Positions 14,248-22,113 of a stretch of DNA of 57,668 nucleotides are shown in pieces (position 1 is the stretch's first letter; each line of letters opens with the position of its first letter). Position numbers and translations under genes: made by a program. The notes under the pieces were generated by a model, which saw only the letters and a list, made by a program, of their open reading frames with translations, was not told the origin of the DNA and did no database searches. This stretch comes from CAYXWM01 sp964392115 (GTDB lineage: Bacteria; Bacillota; Clostridia; Lachnospirales; WRBF01). The DNA lies in NCBI GenBank assembly GCA_964392115.1, contig CAYMOU010000001.1, forward strand, positions 1 to 57,668. Direction: 5' to 3'.

Positions 14248-15651
14248 ATGTATAACTCCAAATCCAAAACCGCCGAAAAATTTATCTGTAACAGCGAAAT
14301 CATCGAAACTTTAGAATACGCCGTAGAGGCAGGAAAAAATGAAGAAACAGTACAAAACATACTGAATAAGGCTGCTTTGTTTGGCGGCTTAACCCATAGA
14401 GAAGCAGCTGTATTGTTGCTGGCGGACGACAAATTCGAAGACCAAATTTGTTCTGTGGCTACAAGCATAAAGAATAAAATATACGGTAGCAGAATAGTAA
14501 TGTTTGCGCCTTTATATCTTTCAGACCATTGCGTTAACGAATGCGGATACTGCGGTTATCGTTGTTCAAACAAGACTAACAGAAGAAAACTTACCCAAGA
14601 TGAAATCAAAAAAGAAGTAGAGGCCCTGCAACGTATGGGACACAAACGCCTGGCGCTGGAAACCGGAGAAGACCCGGTGAATTGTCCCATAGAATACGTA
14701 TTGGAGTCCATTAAAACCATATATTCCGTGAAAACAGAACACGGCGAAATCAGGCGTGTAAACGTAAACATAGCCGCAACAACTGTAGAGAATTACGCTA
14801 AATTAAAGGATGCCGGCATAGGTACATATATCTTGTTCCAGGAATCTTATCATAAACCCACGTATCAAATGTTCCACAAGGCAGGACCCAAACACAGATA
14901 CGACTACCACACCGAAGCCATGGACAGAGCCATGGAAGGCGGTGTCGACGATGTTGGCGTAGGCGTACTTTTCGGTCTGTATGACTATAAATACGAAACC
15001 GTCGCCATGCTTATGCACGCAGAACACTTATCGGATACCTTCGGCGTAGGGCCTCATACCATGAGTGTTCCGAGAATTTGCCCGGCACCCGGAGTAAGCA
15101 CTGATGAATTTCCTTATCTTGTTAACGATAAAGAGTTTAAGCGTATAGTAGCCGTATTACGTTGTGCCGTACCCTACACAGGTTTAATCCTTTCCACCAG
15201 AGAACAAGGCGACTTCCGTGATGACCTTCTGAAAGTGGGTATTTCTCAAATTTCCGCAGGCTCCGCAACAGGCGTAGGCGGTTACAGTTTAGAAGCAAGC
15301 CAAGCACCCCAATTCGAAATCCACGACCACAGAAGCTTAAACGATATGGTGGGCATACTATCCGAATCGGGTTATATTCCCAGCTTTTGTACAGCCTGTT
15401 ACAGAGAAGGAAGAACCGGCGAAAGGTTTATGCGACTTGCCAAAACCGGACAAATCTCCAACGTCTGCCTTCCTAACGCTCTGCTCACTCTAAAGGAATA
15501 CCTTTTGGACTATGCAGACGAAAAAACCAAAATTGCCGGTTTAAAACTTATAGAAAATCAGTTAAACTATATAGATAACAACATCATGCGTACTAAAACA
15601 GAACTTTGGCTTGATAAAATGGATAGCGGAGAGAGAGATTTCAGAGTATAA
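14248..15651 (+). CDS. hydG: [FeFe]-hydrogenase maturase HydG (radical SAM tyrosine lyase)
   Basis: Cleaves tyrosine to supply CO and cyanide ligands for the H-cluster of [FeFe] hydrogenase. The 467-residue protein has the radical SAM cluster motif Cys95-x3-Cys99-x2-Cys102 (DHCVNECGYCGYRC) and the HydG-specific C-terminal cluster region FCTACYREGRTGERFM. The ThiH-like core is complete. ATG 14248 follows GAGGTGA. HydF is encoded 125 bp downstream. HydE and the hydrogenase itself are not in the window. Confidence 0.96.
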   Translation: MYNSKSKTAEKFICNSEIIETLEYAVEAGKNEETVQNILNKAALFGGLTHREAAVLLLADDKFEDQICSVATSIKNKIYGSRIVMFAPLYLSDHCVNECGYCGYRCSNKTNRRKLTQDEIKKEVEALQRMGHKRLALETGEDPVNCPIEYVLESIKTIYSVKTEHGEIRRVNVNIAATTVENYAKLKDAGIGTYILFQESYHKPTYQMFHKAGPKHRYDYHTEAMDRAMEGGVDDVGVGVLFGLYDYKYETVAMLMHAEHLSDTFGVGPHTMSVPRICPAPGVSTDEFPYLVNDKEFKRIVAVLRCAVPYTGLILSTREQGDFRDDLLKVGISQISAGSATGVGGYSLEASQAPQFEIHDHRSLNDMVGILSESGYIPSFCTACYREGRTGERFMRLAKTGQISNVCLPNALLTLKEYLLDYADEKTKIAGLKLIENQLNYIDNNIMRTKTELWLDKMDSGERDFRV

Positions 15652-15686
15652 AATTACATTATAGTTTACCCTACATTAAATTATAA

Positions 15687-15750
15687 AGTCTTTTTGAAGG
15701 GAGTTTGAGAGAAGACTTTTTCTTCAGAAAAGCTTTCCCTCAAGGTTTTT
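15687..15750. repeat. Palindromic repeat, family B
   Basis: A GAAGGGAGTTTGAGAGAAG...CTTTCCCTCAAGG palindrome centred on CTTCAG. About 65 bp are nearly identical to 55858-55925. It lies between hydG and hydF. Confidence 0.8.
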
Positions 15751-15775
15751 AAAAACTACCCATGGAGGAATAACT

Positions 15776-16957
15776 ATGTCTTTGCAAAACACTCCACAGG
15801 CAAACAGATTGCACATAGCGTTTTTCGGCAGACGCAACGCCGGTAAATCATCGCTGATGAATCGCTTTGCCAACCAAAATGTAGCCATCGTTTCTGATAT
15901 TCCCGGCACAACCACCGACCCTGTCACAAAATCCATGGAATTGCACCCTCTGGGACCGGTTGCGCTTATAGACACCGCCGGCTTTGACGACGAAGGCTTA
16001 CTGGGCGAGGCACGCATAGCACAAACCCGCAACGCCCTCAAGAAAACAGATGTTGCCGTTATGGTTTTAAGACAGGGCTGTGATTTAAGCTTTGAAACGG
16101 AATGGTTGGAATCCGCAAAAAAACAGGGCACAGTGGCTATAGCCGCCGTAAACGCCTGCGATTTGCATACAAACTATGAAGAATATGCAAAATGCCTATC
16201 CAAGCAACTGGATATTCCCGTATGTAACGTCAGTGCCCTAACCGGCCAAGGATTGGGAGAACTTCAACGTCTGATTATAGAAAACGCTCCAACAGATTTT
16301 GAATTGCCTGAAATAGCTACCCACCTTGTAGAAAAAGGCGCTCATGTTTTGTTGGTTGCTCCTCAAGACATTCAAGCCCCAAAGGGTCGCCTGATTTTAC
16401 CTCAACAACAGGTCATCAGAGATTTACTGGACGGAGATTGCTCGGTAACGGTGGTTACCGCAAAAATGTTGGATGAAGGCCTTCAAAAACAGCCGGATTT
16501 GGTAATTTGTGACTCCCAAGTTGTAAAACAGGTCTATGACAAAATACAGGGTAAAGTTCCGCTTACCACCTTTTCCGTATTAATGGCACGCTACAAAGGC
16601 GATATACAAACATTTATTCAGGGTGCCGCCGCCATAGACAATTTAAAAGCCGGAGACAGAGTACTTATAGCCGAAGCCTGTACCCACAATGCTCTGGATG
16701 GCGATATAGCCAGAATACTTCTACCCAAACTGTTAAATCAAGCCGTCCCGGGCATAATTACCGAGATTGCGTCAGGCAAAAATTTCTTAAACCATACCCA
16801 AGATTACGCCTTGGTTATACACTGCGGAGCCTGTATGTTTAATCGTCGATATATGCTTTCACGTATCAACCAATGCAAGCAGAAATCCCTACCCATGACC
16901 AATTACGGTGTAGCAATTTCAAAATTAACCGGAATATTGGATAAATTGGTATATTAA
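15776..16957 (+). CDS. hydF: [FeFe]-hydrogenase maturation GTPase HydF
   Basis: Scaffold GTPase on which the H-cluster 2Fe subcluster is assembled before transfer to the hydrogenase. The G1 loop GRRNAGKS is at residues 18-25, switch region DIPGTTTDPV and G3 DTAG follow. The C-terminal cluster ligands CTH and HCGAC (the Cx-His ... His-Cys-x2-Cys pattern) are present. At 393 residues it is full length. ATG 15776 follows GGAGG. It is co-directional with hydG and followed by a strong terminator. Confidence 0.96.
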   Translation: MSLQNTPQANRLHIAFFGRRNAGKSSLMNRFANQNVAIVSDIPGTTTDPVTKSMELHPLGPVALIDTAGFDDEGLLGEARIAQTRNALKKTDVAVMVLRQGCDLSFETEWLESAKKQGTVAIAAVNACDLHTNYEEYAKCLSKQLDIPVCNVSALTGQGLGELQRLIIENAPTDFELPEIATHLVEKGAHVLLVAPQDIQAPKGRLILPQQQVIRDLLDGDCSVTVVTAKMLDEGLQKQPDLVICDSQVVKQVYDKIQGKVPLTTFSVLMARYKGDIQTFIQGAAAIDNLKAGDRVLIAEACTHNALDGDIARILLPKLLNQAVPGIITEIASGKNFLNHTQDYALVIHCGACMFNRRYMLSRINQCKQKSLPMTNYGVAISKLTGILDKLVY

Positions 16958-16959
16958 GA

Positions 16960-17002
16960 AAAAGGTTCGATAAATTATTTAGATTTATCGAACCTTTTTT
17001 CT
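16960..17002 (+). terminator. Rho-independent terminator after hydF
   Basis: AAAAAGGTTCGATAAA / TTTATCGAACCTTTTTT, a 16-bp stem that can act in both directions. Confidence 0.9.
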
Positions 17003-17042
17003 GTTTTAAAACGCCCATTGTATTCCTATTCCTCTTTAGCTT

Positions 17043-17181
17043 TATAGTCAAATGCTAGTTAAAGAGTAACAAAAGCGTCTATTCGCAGTGGTGAGCGACC
17101 GGTGGTTTTCCTTGAAAAACACATGAGCGAACCGTTTACGAAGAATAGCTTTTGTTACTATTCCTTGTTCATTTGACTATA
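17043..17181. repeat. MITE-like palindromic element, family C
   Basis: 139 bp with 12-bp perfect terminal inverted repeats TATAGTCAAATG / CATTTGACTATA. Inner inverted segments are AGTAACAAAAGC / GCTTTTGTTACT and CTATTCG / CGAAGAATAG. Only one copy is in the window. Its right terminus contains the stop codon of the adjacent minus-strand gene. Confidence 0.7.
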
Positions 17182-17675
17182 ATAGCCTTTTCCACAGCCT
17201 CTAGCAATGCCTTTTGGTTGGGAAACAACATACGTCTGGGAGTTACGGTTAATATTCTGTCTTTAATCTTCTCTAAGCTGCTTTTGCTGTAAAATTCTAC
17301 AAAAACCATAAGCTCACTTTCTACAGCCAGCATAAACCACTGCTCGGGTGTTTTTTTATCGGTACTTTTTGAAGCCAAAACAATATCCGCTGCGGACATT
17401 GCAAGTTCGTCGCAGGTTTCCGGGTTTTGTAGTTTAATATCGTTAAGAATAACCAAAAGCTCGTTCAGGAGTTGTTTTTGCTTCACATGAAAATTTTCGT
17501 GTTCATATTGGTTTGCCGACGGTCCGGAAAACCAGCCGGAAAATAGATTTGATCCTCTCTCTTTTGCAGTTTTATGCTTTATTTCCGAGAAAGATTTGTA
17601 TAGTTCTTCCAGATGACCCAGTATATTTTGAGCAGTCGTTATTTGTGTGTTTATTTCCTTATCTATAAAAAACAA
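17169..17675 (-). CDS. Protein of unknown function (about 165 residues)
   Basis: I do not recognise this protein. It is predicted soluble and largely helical, with an amphipathic N-terminal half (INTQITTAQNILGHLEELYKSFSEIKHK), a short glycine/serine patch (SNLFSGWFSGPSANQ) and a C-terminal half with LAVESELMVFVEFYSKSSLEKIKDRI. The start is problematic. AGGAGG at 17676-17681 touches the TTG at 17673-17675, leaving no spacer, while an in-frame ATA at 17664-17666 has a 9-nt spacer. The last codons and stop lie in the terminal repeat of element C, so the original 3' end may have been replaced by that insertion. Confidence 0.6.
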   Translation of the reverse strand: MFFIDKEINTQITTAQNILGHLEELYKSFSEIKHKTAKERGSNLFSGWFSGPSANQYEHENFHVKQKQLLNELLVILNDIKLQNPETCDELAMSAADIVLASKSTDKKTPEQWFMLAVESELMVFVEFYSKSSLEKIKDRILTVTPRRMLFPNQKALLEAVEKAIIVK

Positions 17676-17690
17676 CCTCCTTTAAAAGTA

Positions 17691-17733
17691 AAAACCGGTT
17701 GTTACATAGTATAACGTGTAACAGCCGGTTTTT
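17691..17733. terminator. Terminator after the YesM-type kinase gene
   Basis: AAAACCGG-TGTTAC ... GTAACA-CCGGTTTTT stem with T/A runs on both sides. It ends the minus-strand kinase transcript. Confidence 0.75.
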
Positions 17734-17786
17734 AAAGTCTTAATTTAACATTGTCTGCTTTTAGTCACTGTAAGTCATGACCGGTA

Positions 17787-19484
17787 TTAAACGTTTATAA
17801 GGGCCGGATTTGGAGCAACCCCGGTTAAAAGACAAACTGATAACACAACTTCTGTTCCATCGCCTTTGGTGCTTGTTATTGTAATTGTTCCGTCGTTGCC
17901 GTAATACGAATAAAGCCGTTTTTTTATGTTTAACAGAGCAATATTCACTACCCCGGCAGGGTTTTCATGGGCGTGGTTTTGAAGCCCGGCGTTTAATTCT
18001 TGCAGAGTATCTTCCGGTATGCCGTGTCCGTTGTCTCGAACAGTAATTCTCATTCTGTTACCTTCCAAAACAGCAATCACTTCGATAACGCCTTCGATTT
18101 TATCATGAAAACCGTGAATAATTGAATTTTCCGCAATGGGTTGCAATAACATTCTGGGCATACAAACATCCATCAAACGGTCGTCAACCTCAAGAATAAA
18201 TGTGATTTTATTGTTATAACGTACGTTCATAATATCAACATACTTTTCCAGTAAACACATTTCATCCCAAACCTTGATAAACTCGTCCTTGTCAAAGGCG
18301 TAGTGTATCATGGCCGAAAGGCCTGCCAGTATATGGTCGGCTCTTTCGTAGTCTTCCTGTTCCAGCAGAATTTTTATGGTACTTAAAGTGTTAATGGTAA
18401 AATGAGCGTTAATTTGTTTTTTCAGCGAAAATATAACCGCCTTTTGCTTGGCAATTTCGGCGTTTTTAAGCAGCATTCCCGAGGCTATGATTTCTTCGTT
18501 TTGTTTTTCTATACGCTGAAGCATGGCATTAATTTTTTCGATTAATCTGTCAAATTCCAAGCTTCCGGAAAGCGGCAGAACAGCGCCGTTTCTAGCTGAA
18601 ACGCTCTCGGTGCTGTCAATAATTTTTAGCATAGGCGACAGAAACCGCCGGTTTTGAATTCGTGCGAAAACATATAAAACCAGCATAAAGGAAACGACCG
18701 TAAGCACAGCCGCAACCGAAAAATAATAGGTGGATGCGGAAAGTTGAGATTTGTCAGCCGCAACAATAATTTCAAAGGGCGTAATGCCTATATGCTTTTT
18801 GATAAGAGCCGGTCTTTTTTGATTTTCGCTCTGCAAATCCGGAATAATATGAGAATTGGCACTGACGATTTTTCCGTCGGCGGCTATACCAATGAAAAGT
18901 GAATTATCCGGAGAATACATATACAACATATCAAGCAGTTTATCTTCCTCGGTAAACATCATGAGAGTGCCGGATTTTACGCCCTTATCATTATAAATAT
19001 CTGTAGCGTAGCCCACGTATTTTGTATTTTCAAGCTCTATGGAAATGTGAGTGGGAATATTCATGGTGTCAGCAAGTATACAAAGCCTTGCGGCAGAGGT
19101 GTTTGATAACTTCCCTCTAAAGCGATAAAACCGCCCGTCTTTGTTTACGGCTAAAATATGGCTAGCCAAATCCGACCGGAAGTTGCCGTTTTGCAGCAAC
19201 CTGTCAATATTACCGGCTATATGTAACCGCTCTTCCGTACTCTTTACGGATACAAACAGGTTCATTTCCGGTTGCGTGGATAAGGCGTAGCAAACTCTCT
19301 CAAGATTGGCAAACTCGTTACCCAAATCATCCACGATTTGACCTGCCGTAGCGGTTAGATGCCGTTCGGTGTTGGCATAAATATGATTGGACATGACTAT
19401 GTAAAAAAACGCCCACACCGTAAGAATTACTATAAACAAAACAGAGAACAGCAGGGTGAATTCGTTTTTTAAACCTCGTTTCAT
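17787..19484 (-). CDS. Sensor histidine kinase, YesM/LytS class
   Basis: Membrane kinase of 565 residues, partner of the response regulator gene just upstream. Topology: N-terminal TM (about 8-30), extracytoplasmic sensor (about 31-265), second TM near residue 270, linker, His_kinase domain (KKQINAHFTINTLSTIKILLEQ) and HATPase (LLQPIAENSIIHGF ... ITVRDNGHGIP). The phospho-His segment departs from the usual QINPHFLFNTL (Ala for Pro, Thr-Ile for Leu-Phe), but the histidine is retained. The start is ATG 19484, overlapping the yesN-type stop by one base (TGATG), with AGAGGTG upstream. Such pairs usually control carbohydrate or solute uptake genes. Confidence 0.9.
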   Translation of the reverse strand: MKRGLKNEFTLLFSVLFIVILTVWAFFYIVMSNHIYANTERHLTATAGQIVDDLGNEFANLERVCYALSTQPEMNLFVSVKSTEERLHIAGNIDRLLQNGNFRSDLASHILAVNKDGRFYRFRGKLSNTSAARLCILADTMNIPTHISIELENTKYVGYATDIYNDKGVKSGTLMMFTEEDKLLDMLYMYSPDNSLFIGIAADGKIVSANSHIIPDLQSENQKRPALIKKHIGITPFEIIVAADKSQLSASTYYFSVAAVLTVVSFMLVLYVFARIQNRRFLSPMLKIIDSTESVSARNGAVLPLSGSLEFDRLIEKINAMLQRIEKQNEEIIASGMLLKNAEIAKQKAVIFSLKKQINAHFTINTLSTIKILLEQEDYERADHILAGLSAMIHYAFDKDEFIKVWDEMCLLEKYVDIMNVRYNNKITFILEVDDRLMDVCMPRMLLQPIAENSIIHGFHDKIEGVIEVIAVLEGNRMRITVRDNGHGIPEDTLQELNAGLQNHAHENPAGVVNIALLNIKKRLYSYYGNDGTITITSTKGDGTEVVLSVCLLTGVAPNPALINV

Positions 19485-20221
19485 CACCCGGCACCTCTTT
19501 GTCTGTACTCCGTTGGAGACTCTCCGTAATAGCCCTTAAATATTCTGCAAAAGTAAAAGTAGTCGGAATATCCGCACATAAGGGCAATTTCCTTTAGTGC
19601 TTTATCGGTGGAGGTCATTAGCCTGGCGGCTTCCTGCATACGGATATTGGTTAAAAAAATGGTCAGTGTGGATTGATAATGTTTGGAAAAAAGGTTGCAT
19701 ATGTAATTTTCGGATAAATTGAACTGTTTGCCAAGTGAGGCAAGGGTGAATTTTTTCTTGAAGTTCACAGTAACATACCGCACCAAATCATCAAAGGATT
19801 TATTACCGGTAGCCGCAAATACAGTGGACGGATGTAAATTATATTTTTCCGCAAGTTTACGTGAAAGACGTTCCAGCACAATCTCGGCTTCTCGGGCTTG
19901 CAAGGGCTTTAGTAAATAATCAAAGCCACCCATTAAAAAAAACTTCCGGCCTGCCTCGAATTCGCCGAAGGCACTGAGCATAATAAATTCTGTGTCCAGT
20001 CCGTCGTCCCGACAGGCTTTAATCAACGCAACACCGTCCATAGTGGGCATTTTTAAGTCGCAAAAAACCAAATGAGGTCGCTTTTCCTTTATTTCTTGTT
20101 GGGCAACCGCCGGGCTTGTGCTTGATCCTATAACCTCGAATCCGTTTTCACCCCAACTAATGGTCTGCATTATGCTTTTAATCATCAATCCCTCGTCGTC
20201 AACTATATAAACTCCGTACAT
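19484..20221 (-). CDS. Response regulator with AraC-type output, YesN class
   Basis: A 245-residue DNA-binding response regulator. The N-terminal receiver (about 1-120) has the acidic pair in IVDDEG, phospho-acceptor Asp in VFCDLKMPTMDG and Lys in YLLKPLQ. The C-terminal AraC/XylS domain (about 145-245) holds two helix-turn-helices, ending DKALKEIALMCGYSDYFYFCRIFKGYYGESPTEYRQ. It is translated before its kinase and overlaps it. The linker between receiver and AraC domain is shorter than in many YesN proteins. A likely target is the divergent solute-binding lipoprotein gene. Confidence 0.92.
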   Translation of the reverse strand: MYGVYIVDDEGLMIKSIMQTISWGENGFEVIGSSTSPAVAQQEIKEKRPHLVFCDLKMPTMDGVALIKACRDDGLDTEFIMLSAFGEFEAGRKFFLMGGFDYLLKPLQAREAEIVLERLSRKLAEKYNLHPSTVFAATGNKSFDDLVRYVTVNFKKKFTLASLGKQFNLSENYICNLFSKHYQSTLTIFLTNIRMQEAARLMTSTDKALKEIALMCGYSDYFYFCRIFKGYYGESPTEYRQRGAG

Positions 20222-20575
20222 AATTCACCGCCAATGTATATTTCTTTTACATAAATTTTACCGATATGGTCTTTACAGTTTAAATATATGGTGATAACAT
20301 AAAAACAAGCTGTAAATATAGCGTTTCTTTATACAAAACGAATATATGTAATTAACCGTAAGACAGAAAAATGCTATGGGTTAACAATAATTAAGTATAC
20401 ATTACAAACAAATATTATGCAATATTCATACGAGTAAATGCATTGCCCGGTTTGTAATTGTCAAAGCACTATACATATCCCACCTTATTTATATTTGATT
20501 ACCGATGTGGATTCTGTAAGACGAATAAATGCATAGATATTTGGTGGGACTTTATACTCAAATAAAGGAAGTGAT
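20222..20575. other. Divergent intergenic region between the yesN-type gene and the lipoprotein gene
   Basis: 354 bp without a gene. An inverted repeat AATATT-ATGC-AATATT is at 20411-20426. No clear sigma-A promoter was identified. It is the natural place for operators of the AraC-type regulator. Confidence 0.4.
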
Positions 20576-21754
20576 ATGATGAAAAAAATTGTTTTCATCA
20601 TGCTTTGTATTCTCGTAGTTCTTAGTGGTTGCTTTACGGCTAAGGAAAATGAAACATCATTTATGGATGATTGGTTGCGAGCCGCTGATTTACAGGCAAG
20701 AGAAACGCCGGAAATGTTGTATGAAAAGGCGAAACAAGAGGGGATTTTAACCATTTATACAGTATCAACCCGGATGATGGACGTGGCAAAATCCTTTGAA
20801 AGGCAGTATCCGGGCTTGGTTACTAAGGTTTTGGACCTGCGTGCGGACGAGATGATTGAAAGGGTGAAGAAAAACGGTGAAAGCGGCGTTTATGAAAGCG
20901 ACATTATTTTCTGCACTGATGTGGACGGTTCGCTGTCAAAGGATTTGATTCCCAATAAGTTAGCTTTTAAGTATACGCCCTATGATATAGCGGATAAAAT
21001 GCTGCCGGGGTATGACGAGGAGTATTTATCGGTATTGGGTGAAGTTATAGTAATAGGATATAATGATCTAATACATAGCAAGTCACCCGTTTCCAATTGG
21101 TGGGAACTTACCGAGGAACAATGGCGAGGCAAGGTATATGCACCCAATCCGGCCAAAAGTGTCACAACCCTAGCCGCTCTTTCTATGATGCAGAAATACG
21201 AACAGGAGCTTGAAAAGGCTTACTATGAGCGCTACGGAGAAAAATTAGTATCCCAAAACGGCGAGGGTGCCACAGAAACCTTTATACGTAGGCTTTTTGA
21301 AAACGGGTTGAATATAGTTAATTCCAGCGATGAAGCAGCCGAGGCAATCGGCGCCCCGGGTTTTGCGGAGGATAATGTGTGCATTATTGTATCAAGCAAA
21401 ATCAGGCTGCGAGAAATAGGATACAATATTGCAATCAGTTACGAAACCGTGCCTTTTAATGGTTTTGTCAACCCTGTAAACATATCTGTTGCCGGAGGTG
21501 CCAAAAACGTAAGTGCCGCAAAACTGTTTATACGCTGGATTTTAGGCGAAACCGACGGTGCCGGAGAAGGGTATAAACCATTTCTGCAAAACGGAGCATG
21601 GTCTACCCGTGTTGATGTAAAAAGCGAGTCAACCTTTGCTCTTGATGATGCTGACTTTATTTATACAGACGGCTCTTATGTTTATGAGCATCGCAGCGAA
21701 ATACTCGCTTTTTGGGAAAAAGTTCTGGCGGAAAGAGAGCGGAAAACGCCTTAA
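20576..21754 (+). CDS. Orphan extracellular solute-binding lipoprotein (family 1, iron/putrescine type)
   Basis: A 392-residue exported lipoprotein. The lipobox VLSGC (Cys19) follows a hydrophobic core. The mature part resembles the Fe3+/spermidine class of binding proteins: ETPEMLYEKAKQEGILTIYTVSTRMMDVAKSFERQYPG, NKLAFKYTPYDIADKMLPGYDEEYLSVLGEVIVIGYNDL, and a C-terminal INISVAGGAKNVSAAKLFIRWIL region. No permease or ATPase gene is adjacent. It is divergent from the YesMN pair, so it may be a sensing accessory or serve a transporter encoded elsewhere. Start could be either of two adjacent ATG codons. Confidence 0.82.
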   Translation: MMKKIVFIMLCILVVLSGCFTAKENETSFMDDWLRAADLQARETPEMLYEKAKQEGILTIYTVSTRMMDVAKSFERQYPGLVTKVLDLRADEMIERVKKNGESGVYESDIIFCTDVDGSLSKDLIPNKLAFKYTPYDIADKMLPGYDEEYLSVLGEVIVIGYNDLIHSKSPVSNWWELTEEQWRGKVYAPNPAKSVTTLAALSMMQKYEQELEKAYYERYGEKLVSQNGEGATETFIRRLFENGLNIVNSSDEAAEAIGAPGFAEDNVCIIVSSKIRLREIGYNIAISYETVPFNGFVNPVNISVAGGAKNVSAAKLFIRWILGETDGAGEGYKPFLQNGAWSTRVDVKSESTFALDDADFIYTDGSYVYEHRSEILAFWEKVLAERERKTP

Positions 21755-21762
21755 ATTCCTAA

Positions 21763-21927
21763 GAGCCTGTTTAGTATCTTCATTCAGGCGTCTTTTCGGC
21801 TAATTTTCCGCTATACTTCGTCAGTTGCTCCTAGCATATATTCTCCGAATATGCTTCGTCACAACTTCCTTGTCTAGCTAAAAATTTGCTCGAAAATCCT
21901 CCTAAAGCGAGATATTAAACAGGCTCT
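21763..21927. repeat. MITE-like element, family D
   Basis: 165 bp with 18-bp terminal inverted repeats AGAGCCTGTTTAGTATCT / AGATATTAAACAGGCTCT (17 of 18 match). It contains an inner pair around AGCATAT ... ATATGCT. No coding capacity. One copy in the window. Confidence 0.7.
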
Positions 21928-22113
21928 AAGCGCCGATTTTTTCATACGTTCTATCCTTAATCTCCGTAAAGAACGCATTTACGGAGATTTTACATTTATC
22001 TTAATCCAATCCATATGTGTGTGAGGATAATCCATATGTATAACCCGTCGAAAATGTTATGATAACTGTATGAATCTTGACTATAGTATACAATTATTAA
22101 AGGAGGAAATTGC

